The position numbers were made by a program, and so were the translations under genes. A DNA stretch of 64,000 nucleotides, taken from NCBI RefSeq assembly GCF_021283305.1, contig NZ_JAJSOK010000001.1, positions 62,001 to 126,000 of the forward strand, in the 5' to 3' direction. Of this stretch, positions 58,569-64,000 are shown piece after piece. The stretch's first letter is position 1. Every line of letters begins with the position of its first letter. The notes below the pieces were generated by a model. The model did not search any database. It was not told the DNA's origin and worked only from the letters and a program-made list of their open reading frames with translations. The stretch is from Pseudonocardia kujensis. Its GTDB lineage: Bacteria; Actinomycetota; Actinomycetes; Mycobacteriales; Pseudonocardiaceae.

Positions 58569-59961
58569 TCCGCGCCAGCACCTGGGACACGTCCGAGACC
58601 TCGGTGACCTTCATCCCGGTCCCGGTGCCCGCGTCGCTGTCCGGCGGCACCAGCGCGTGCGTGAAGCCGAGCCGGGCGGCCTCGGCCAGCCGCCGGCGCA
58701 CCCCGGAGACCCGGCGCACCTCGCCGGCGAGCCCCAGCTCACCGAGGACCACGAGGTCCGGCGGGAGGGCGACGTCGTTCTTCGCGGAGGCCACGGCCAT
58801 CGCCAGGGCCAGGTCCGCGGCCGGCTCGGTGACCTTCATCCCGCCGACCGTGGCCGTGTAGACCTCGGAGTCCTGCAGCCGCACCCGGCCGCGGCGCTCC
58901 AGGATCGCCAGCAGCATGGCCACCCGCGAGCTGTCCAGCCCGCTCACGGCCCGCCGCGGCGTGGGCATCGACGAGGAGGCGACGAGCGCCTGGACCTCGG
59001 CCAGCAGGGGGCGCCGCCCGTCCATGACGACGGTGACCGCGGTGCCCGGCACGACCGACGCCCGGGTGGCCCCGAACCGGGCGAGGAACAGCCCGGAGGG
59101 GTCCGGCAGGCCGACGATGCCCTCGTCCCGCAGCTCGAAGCAGCCGACCTCGTCCGCCGGCCCGAAGCGGTTCTTCACGCCGCGGACCATCCGCAGGGTG
59201 GAGTGCTTGTCGCCCTCGAACGCCAGCACCACGTCGACGAGGTGCTCGAGCACCCGCGGCCCGGCGATGTTGCCGTCCTTCGTCACGTGCCCGACGAGCA
59301 GCACGGGCAGCCCGCGCTCCTTCGCCAGGGCGGTGAGCGCCACGGTGACCGCCCGGGTCTGCGTGACGCCGCCGGGCGAGCCGTCGACCTCCGGCGAGGT
59401 CATGGTCTGCACCGAGTCGACGATCAGCAGGTCGGGCCGCAGCGCGTCGACGTGCCCGAGGATCGACGAGAGGTCGGACTCCGCGGCCAGGAACAGCCGG
59501 TCGTGCAGGGCGCCGGTGCGCTCGGCGCGCAGCCGGACCTGGCCCGCGGACTCCTCGCCGGTGACGTAGAGGACCGAGCCGCCGCCCAGGGAGGCCGCGG
59601 CCTTCGCCGCCACCTCCAGCAGGAGCGTGGACTTGCCCACACCGGGCTCACCGGCGAGCAGGACCACCGCGCCGGGGACCAGCCCGCCGCCCAGCACGCG
59701 GTCCAGCTCGTCGACCCCGGAGGGCCGGGCCCGGGCGGAGTCGAGGGCGACCTCGGCGATCGGGCGGGCCGGGGTGCTCGGCGCCCCCGCCGCGACCCGG
59801 CGCAGCCCGCCCCCGGCGGTGGCCGCACGGACGGGCTCGGCCTGCTCGGTCAGCGTGCCCCAGGCCTGGCAGCCGGGGCAGCGCCCGACCCACTGCGCGG
59901 CGCGGTGACCGCACTCGCTGCAGACGTAGGAGCTACGGGCGGCGCGCGTCCTCGTGGTCAT
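58549..59961 (-). CDS. radA: DNA repair protein RadA (Sms)
   Basis: 470 residues. It promotes branch migration in recombination. N-terminal zinc finger (YVCSECGH and RCPGCQAW), RecA-type core with GEPGVGKSTLLLE, the RadA-specific KNRFG motif, and a C-terminal Lon-like domain are all present. In M. tuberculosis and many Gram-positives disA follows radA; here no disA gene is found after it. Confidence 0.96.
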   Translation of the reverse strand: MTTRTRAARSSYVCSECGHRAAQWVGRCPGCQAWGTLTEQAEPVRAATAGGGLRRVAAGAPSTPARPIAEVALDSARARPSGVDELDRVLGGGLVPGAVVLLAGEPGVGKSTLLLEVAAKAAASLGGGSVLYVTGEESAGQVRLRAERTGALHDRLFLAAESDLSSILGHVDALRPDLLIVDSVQTMTSPEVDGSPGGVTQTRAVTVALTALAKERGLPVLLVGHVTKDGNIAGPRVLEHLVDVVLAFEGDKHSTLRMVRGVKNRFGPADEVGCFELRDEGIVGLPDPSGLFLARFGATRASVVPGTAVTVVMDGRRPLLAEVQALVASSSMPTPRRAVSGLDSSRVAMLLAILERRGRVRLQDSEVYTATVGGMKVTEPAADLALAMAVASAKNDVALPPDLVVLGELGLAGEVRRVSGVRRRLAEAARLGFTHALVPPDSDAGTGTGMKVTEVSDVSQVLARIRRASA

Positions 59962-60001
59962 GGCCGGTCGGCCCCGGTCGACGCGCCGGGCTGGCCCGGG
60001 C

Positions 60002-60604
60002 TCAGTGGCCGCCCTCGGCGGCGCCCTCGGCCGGAGCCTCGTCCTGGCGCGGCGTGGTCGGGTTCGCCACCGGCAGGTCGACGGTCAGCGGGCCGGCCTT
60101 CTCGAAGACGAGCGTGAGCGGGTAAGTGCGGCCGGCCACGATGTCGTCCCGCAGGCCGGCGATCTCCACGGTGACCCGCTTGGCGCCCGGGATGGCGGCG
60201 ACGTCGCCCTCCTCGCCCGAGACGAGCGGCAGCTGCGGGGCGAGGGTCTGCTCGCCGGTGACGACGACCTGGGTGCCGGCCGCGCTGGAGGCCGAGACGA
60301 GCCGGTCGGCCGCGCCGCCGTCGTTCACGATCACCATCTCGACGAGGGCCTGGCCGCCCTTCCGGTAGACCGCCCCGGTCGGCGCGAGGCCGGTCGGCCA
60401 GGCGATCTCGGCGTTGCGCACGGCCACGTCGCCCACCACGCCGCCGGTCCCGCCGACCGCCGCGACCTGCTCGGAGGTCTGCGCGAGCTGGCCCGCACCG
60501 CAGCCGGACAGCAGAAGGGCGCCCAGGGCGGCCGTGCCGGCGGCCAGGACCTTCCACGCGCCCGGGCGCGTGGCGGAGCGTCGGGGGGAGGTCGCGCGGC
60601 TCAC
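60002..60604 (-). CDS. lpqE: Lipoprotein LpqE
   Basis: 200 residues from GTG 60604, with AGGAAGGAC upstream and TAGGCT near 60647 (minus strand) as a -10. The signal peptide ends in the lipobox LLSGC, so it is anchored to the outer face of the membrane. The mature part is a beta-sandwich like PCu(A)C copper proteins (DVAVRNAEIAWP, VEMVIVND), but clear Met/His copper ligands are not seen. Position between radA and carD equals Rv3584. Confidence 0.88.
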   Translation of the reverse strand: MSRATSPRRSATRPGAWKVLAAGTAALGALLLSGCGAGQLAQTSEQVAAVGGTGGVVGDVAVRNAEIAWPTGLAPTGAVYRKGGQALVEMVIVNDGGAADRLVSASSAAGTQVVVTGEQTLAPQLPLVSGEEGDVAAIPGAKRVTVEIAGLRDDIVAGRTYPLTLVFEKAGPLTVDLPVANPTTPRQDEAPAEGAAEGGH

Positions 60605-60800
60605 GGTTCGGGTGTCCTTCCTGACGGCCGGTCGTGCGGGTGCAGCCTAGTCGCCGGGTCCGACAGTCCCTGCACTCGGCTCTCGTGGCGTGCTCCCGTG
60701 CACCCCCGCGTACCCGCGTCTGCACGTTTTACGCCCGTTGTCAACCCCGTGACCTGCGACGATGGGCCCTCCCGTCGCAACGGGGACGGGTCGGGCGTGT

Positions 60801-60806
60801 TAACCT
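60801..60806 (+). promoter_or_regulatory. -10 box (TAACCT) for carD
   Basis: TAACCT in GTGTTAACCTGGG gives a start near 60814 and a leader of about 20 nt carrying AGAGGAC. Confidence 0.5.
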
Positions 60807-60834
60807 GGGTGCAGCGAAAGGGGCCAGAGGACAC

Positions 60835-61326
60835 ATGGTTTTCAAGGTCGGAGAGACCGTCGTCTACCCGCACCACGGTGCCGCTCTCATCGAGGCGATC
60901 GAGACCAGGACGATCAAGGGCGAGGAGCGCAAGTACCTCGTCCTGAAGGTCGCCCAGGGAGATCTGACGGTTCGCGTTCCCGCCGAGAACGCAGAGGTCG
61001 TGGGCGTTCGCGATGTCGTGGGCCAGGAGGGTCTGGACCGGGTGTTCGAGGTGCTGCGCACCCCGCACACCGAGGAGCCCACCAACTGGTCGCGCCGGTA
61101 CAAGGCGAACCTGGAGAAGCTCGCGTCGGGCGACGTGAACAAGGTGGCCGAGGTCGTCCGCGACCTCTGGCGCCGGGAGAAGGACCGCGGGCTCTCCGCG
61201 GGCGAGAAGCGGATGCTGGCGAAGGCCCGGCAGATCCTGGTCAGCGAGCTCGCGCTGGCCGAGGGCACGGACGAGGAGCGGGCCGAGGCCCTGCTCGACG
61301 AGGTGCTGGCCACCACCAACGCCTGA
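60835..61326 (+). CDS. carD: RNA polymerase-binding transcription factor CarD
   Basis: 163 residues, almost identical in length and motif to M. tuberculosis CarD. The N-terminal polymerase-interacting domain ([19 protein letters not shown]) and the C-terminal DNA-binding domain ([35 protein letters not shown]) are intact. It stabilises open promoter complexes, notably at rRNA promoters. Followed by ispD after 77 bp. Confidence 0.97.
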   Translation: MVFKVGETVVYPHHGAALIEAIETRTIKGEERKYLVLKVAQGDLTVRVPAENAEVVGVRDVVGQEGLDRVFEVLRTPHTEEPTNWSRRYKANLEKLASGDVNKVAEVVRDLWRREKDRGLSAGEKRMLAKARQILVSELALAEGTDEERAEALLDEVLATTNA

Positions 61327-61403
61327 CCCGCCCCGCGATCGGCACGGTACGGCCCCATGCTGCCCACGGCCCGGCCGGTGCACGCGTCGCCGCGGAGCAT
61401 GCG

Positions 61404-62120
61404 GTGAGCGTCGCGGCGGTCGTGCCCGCGGCCGGCACGGGCACCCGCCTGGGCGCGGGTGTGCCCAAGGCCTTCGTGCCGCTGGCCGGCGTGCCGATCG
61501 TGGTCCGGGCCGTCGACGGGCTGCTGGCGTCCGGCGCGGTCGACGAGGTGCTCGTCGCCGTGCCGGCCGAACTGGTCGACCACGCGCGGGCGCTGCTCGC
61601 CGGCCGCCCCGTCACCGTCCTGGTGGGGGGCGGCGAACGCACGGCATCGGTGCGCCTCGCGCTCGACGTCCTGTCCGGTCCCCACGGCGGTGAACGACGG
61701 GGAGGACCCGCAGGTGACGGGCCGCCCGAGGTCGTGCTGGTGCACGACGCCGCCCGCCCGCTGACGCCGCCCGCGCTGGTCGCCGCGGTGGTGGCGGAGG
61801 TGCGGGCCGGTCACCCCGCGGTCGTACCCGCTCTCCCGCTGGCCGACACGGTGAAGCGGGTGGGTCCCGCCGCCGCGGTCGAGGCCACCGTCGACCGGTC
61901 CGAGCTGCGTGCCGCCCAGACCCCGCAGGGCTTCGCCTGGGAGACGCTGCGCGCGGCCTACGCGGAGTCCGGTGTGGACGCGGTCGCCACGGACGACGCC
62001 GGCCTGGTCGAGCGGGTCGGCGAGCGGGTCGTCACCGTGCCCGGCGACCCCGCCGCGTTCAAGGTGACCACGCCCTGGGACCTGCGGATCGCGGAACTGC
62101 TGCTGGAGGAGAAGGCGTGA
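61404..62120 (+). CDS. ispD: 2-C-methyl-D-erythritol 4-phosphate cytidylyltransferase
   Basis: 238 residues from GTG 61404. Third step of the MEP isoprenoid pathway. The CTP site [27 protein letters not shown] and the C-terminal TDDAGLVE and [12 protein letters not shown] agree with the family. It overlaps ispF by GTGA. Confidence 0.95.
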   Translation: MSVAAVVPAAGTGTRLGAGVPKAFVPLAGVPIVVRAVDGLLASGAVDEVLVAVPAELVDHARALLAGRPVTVLVGGGERTASVRLALDVLSGPHGGERRGGPAGDGPPEVVLVHDAARPLTPPALVAAVVAEVRAGHPAVVPALPLADTVKRVGPAAAVEATVDRSELRAAQTPQGFAWETLRAAYAESGVDAVATDDAGLVERVGERVVTVPGDPAAFKVTTPWDLRIAELLLEEKA

Positions 62121-62587
62121 GAACCGGGATCGGCACGGACGTGCACCCCGTCGAGCCCGGCCGGCCCTGCTGGGTCGCCGGGCTGTGGTGGGAGGGCGTC
62201 GACGGCTGCGCCGGCCACTCGGACGGCGACGTCGCCTGCCACGCCCTCTGCGATGCCCTGCTCTCCGCCGCCGGCCTCGGCGACCTCGGCGCGGTGTTCG
62301 GCACCGGCCGCCCCGAATGGTCGGGCGCGAGCGGCGTCGCGCTCCTCGCCGAGGTCCACCGGCTGGTCACCGCCGAGGGCTGGCGGGTGGGCAACGCCGC
62401 GGTGCAGGTGATCGGCAACCACCCGAAGATCGGCACCCGCCGGGACGAGGCCCAGAAGGTGCTGTCGGAGGTCGTCGGCGGGCCGGTCTCGGTCTCCGGC
62501 ACCACCACGGACGGGCTCGGGCTGACCGGCCGCGGCGAGGGCATCGCCGCGATCGCGACCGCACTTCTCCTCCCCGCCACCGACTGA
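62117..62587 (+). CDS. ispF: 2-C-methyl-D-erythritol 2,4-cyclodiphosphate synthase
   Basis: 156 residues. It cyclises the CDP-linked intermediate. Metal ligands D8 and H10 in GTDVHPVE and the later His in [16 protein letters not shown] are in place, and IGNHPKIG and GTTTDGLG fit. Coupled to ispD by a 4-bp overlap, as in Rv3582c-Rv3581c. Confidence 0.95.
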   Translation: MRTGIGTDVHPVEPGRPCWVAGLWWEGVDGCAGHSDGDVACHALCDALLSAAGLGDLGAVFGTGRPEWSGASGVALLAEVHRLVTAEGWRVGNAAVQVIGNHPKIGTRRDEAQKVLSEVVGGPVSVSGTTTDGLGLTGRGEGIAAIATALLLPATD

Positions 62588-62588
62588 G

Positions 62589-62637
62589 CCGACGGCGCCC
62601 CGGCTCACCCGGTCCGAGCCGCAGCGCCGACCGTCGG
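62589..62637. terminator. Branched hairpin terminator between ispF and the VOC gene
   Basis: Outer arms CCGACGG/CCGTCGG (62589-62595, 62631-62637), middle GGCGC/GCGCC and inner CGGCTC/GAGCCG combine into one extended structure between converging genes. Confidence 0.65.
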
Positions 62638-62646
62638 GGGGAGCTC

Positions 62647-63081
62647 TCACTCGGCGAACATCGCCTTCGTCCGCTCCTCGACCTCCTCGGGGGTCAGGTC
62701 CTCGGTCCGTTGCGCGACCATCCACTGGTGGCCGAACGGGTCGGTGAGCCGGCCGCCGCGCTCGCCGTAGGGCTGGTCGGCGATCGGGAACCGCACGGTC
62801 GCCCCGCCCCTCTCCATGGCCGCGCCCACGGCGTCGGCGTCGGCGACGTAGAGGGCGAGGATCGCCGAGCCGCCGCCGTCCGGCGGAGCGGGGTCGTAGT
62901 CGTCGCCGTCCTTGACCGCCCACACCACGTCCCCGGCCCGGAGCAGGGCGTGGACGACGTTCCCCTCCGGCGTCGCGTACCGCTCGACGAGCTCCGCGCC
63001 GAACGCCTCGCGGTAGAACGCGATCGCCGCGTCGGCGCCCCGGACGGGGAGGCGGGGGTACAGCTGCTCGATGCGTGTCAT
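62647..63081 (-). CDS. VOC-family (glyoxalase/PhnB-like) protein
   Basis: 144 residues from ATG 63081. The fold shows [23 protein letters not shown], then [18 protein letters not shown] and [20 protein letters not shown], which is the PhnB/bleomycin-resistance-like subgroup. Metal ligands are uncertain and the substrate is not known. It lies between ispF and cysS, which are adjacent in M. tuberculosis, so it is an insertion. Confidence 0.85.
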   Translation of the reverse strand: MTRIEQLYPRLPVRGADAAIAFYREAFGAELVERYATPEGNVVHALLRAGDVVWAVKDGDDYDPAPPDGGGSAILALYVADADAVGAAMERGGATVRFPIADQPYGERGGRLTDPFGHQWMVAQRTEDLTPEEVEERTKAMFAE

Positions 63082-63165
63082 GCCGCCCAGCGTGCCGGGA
63101 CGGCCGCCCGGCGTCTTGGAGGAATGTGATGCAGCCCTGCCGCGGTCCCCGGACCAGCGCGTCCG

Positions 63166-63171
63166 TACCCT
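63166..63171 (+). promoter_or_regulatory. -10 box (TACCCT) of a leaderless promoter for cysS
   Basis: TACCCT is followed by 7 nt and GTG 63179. Confidence 0.55.
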
Positions 63172-63178
63172 GGGGAGG

Positions 63179-64000
63179 GTGAGCGTCCGACTCTTCGACA
63201 CCCTGACCAGGACGCAGCGGGACTTCGTGCCGCTGCGGGCCGGAGCCGTGTCGATGTACGTCTGTGGCGCCACGGTGCAGGGGCTGCCCCACATCGGGCA
63301 CGTCCGCAGCTCGCTGAACTACGACGTGCTGCGCCGCTGGCTGGGACATGCGGAGCCGGGCCGCGAGGGTCTCGACGTCACGTTGGTCCGGAACGTCACC
63401 GACATCGACGACAAGATCCTGCGCAAGGCGGCCGAGGCCGGCAGGCCCTGGTGGGAGTGGGCCGCGACGCACGAGCGGGCCTTCTCCGCGGCGTACGAGG
63501 CGCTGGGCTGCCTGCCGGCGTCGCTCGAGCCGCGGGCCACCGGGCACGTCACGCAGATGGTCACCTACATCGACCGGCTGATCGAGGGCGGGCACGCCTA
63601 CGCCGCGGGTGGGGACGTCTACTTCGCCGTCCGCACGTTCCCGGACTACGGGCGGCTGTCGGGCCAGAAGGTCGACGACGTCGCACAGGGCGAGGGCGAC
63701 CAGAACGCCAAGCGGGACCCGCTCGACTTCACGCTGTGGAAGGCCGCCAAGCCGGGCGAGCCGTCGTGGCCCACCCCGTGGGGGCCGGGCCGGCCGGGCT
63801 GGCACCTCGAGTGCTCCGCGATGGCCACCACCTACCTGGGGCCGGAGTTCGACATCCACGGTGGCGGCCTCGACCTGGTGTTCCCGCACCACGAGAACGA
63901 GCGCGCCCAGTCCTGCGCGGTGGGGGACCGGTTCGCGCGGTACTGGCTGCACAACGCATGGGTCACCATGGGCGGCGAGAAGATGTCGAAGTCGCTCGGC
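63179..64000 (+). CDS. cysS: Cysteinyl-tRNA synthetase, N-terminal part (cut by window edge)
   Basis: The first 274 residues are inside the window and the frame is open at base 64000. The zinc ligand region [19 protein letters not shown] includes the HIGH motif; [24 protein letters not shown] and [15 protein letters not shown] follow, and the KMSKS loop ([10 protein letters not shown]) is at the very end. It charges tRNA-Cys; actinobacteria also have MshC, a close paralogue in mycothiol synthesis, but the TDIDDK motif and the place after ispF (as Rv3580c) favour CysS. Confidence 0.94.
   Translation, partial: MSVRLFDTLTRTQRDFVPLRAGAVSMYVCGATVQGLPHIGHVRSSLNYDVLRRWLGHAEPGREGLDVTLVRNVTDIDDKILRKAAEAGRPWWEWAATHERAFSAAYEALGCLPASLEPRATGHVTQMVTYIDRLIEGGHAYAAGGDVYFAVRTFPDYGRLSGQKVDDVAQGEGDQNAKRDPLDFTLWKAAKPGEPSWPTPWGPGRPGWHLECSAMATTYLGPEFDIHGGGLDLVFPHHENERAQSCAVGDRFARYWLHNAWVTMGGEKMSKSLG

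Overview
The window is a 64 kb piece of a very GC-rich actinobacterial chromosome. Lsr2, CarD, a ClpC1-type unfoldase, a MhuD-type heme oxygenase and a type III pantothenate kinase all point to the mycobacteria/Pseudonocardia part of the Actinobacteria. From memory, gene order from ppa to cysS follows the Mycobacterium tuberculosis block Rv3628c-Rv3580c (ppa, PBP4, DUF2342, tilS, hpt, ftsH, folE-P-B-K, DUF3180, DUF2520, panC, panD, coaX, lysS, lsr2, clpC1, mhuD, mutY, radA, lpqE, carD, ispD, ispF, cysS). The extra genes and repeat style fit Pseudonocardiaceae; the genus is an inference.

Layout. 1-9.3 kb: end of a metal P-type ATPase, then a leucine/isovalerate catabolism module (TetR regulator, accD1-accA1-fadE19) split by a convergent histidine kinase/response regulator pair. 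9.4-16.8 kb: surE, sirB1, an anti-sigma-type ATPase, a MaoC/thiolase/MarR group and ppa. 16.9-29.5 kb: PBP4, a DUF2342 metalloprotease, tilS, hpt, a secreted serine protease, ftsH, the folate operon and a PrsW-like protease. 29.8-35.0 kb: pantothenate/CoA genes, lysS and lsr2. 35.1-44.0 kb: a siderophore-interacting protein, clpC, a YihY/BrkB membrane protein flanked by two tandem-repeat arrays, and a 1266-residue envelope-polysaccharide enzyme. 44.2-49.3 kb: an aldehyde dehydrogenase/DUF779 pair with a divergent GAF regulator, Sir2, mhuD and a decayed hydrolase. 49.7-56.0 kb: a SigD/RsdA-like pair (the anti-sigma gene looks frameshifted), a 42-residue Trp/Gly/Asp peptide, an ABC exporter and a flavoprotein monooxygenase. 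56.1-64.0 kb: mutY, radA, lpqE, carD, ispDF and the start of cysS.

Themes. Many genes have a TANNNT box exactly 7 nt before an ATG or GTG, the arrangement expected for leaderless transcripts, and this helped choose starts. Three near-identical 16-bp palindromes link the TetR gene to the acyl-CoA carboxylase operon. The most unusual items are the Trp-rich micropeptide beside an exporter and a flavoprotein, a fused deacetylase-glycosyltransferase-acyltransferase, a TIR-bounded element between panC and panD, a palindrome array with 41-bp period before tilS, and paired 22-bp repeat arrays around the BrkB gene. No CRISPR array, rRNA, tRNA or complete transposase gene was seen.
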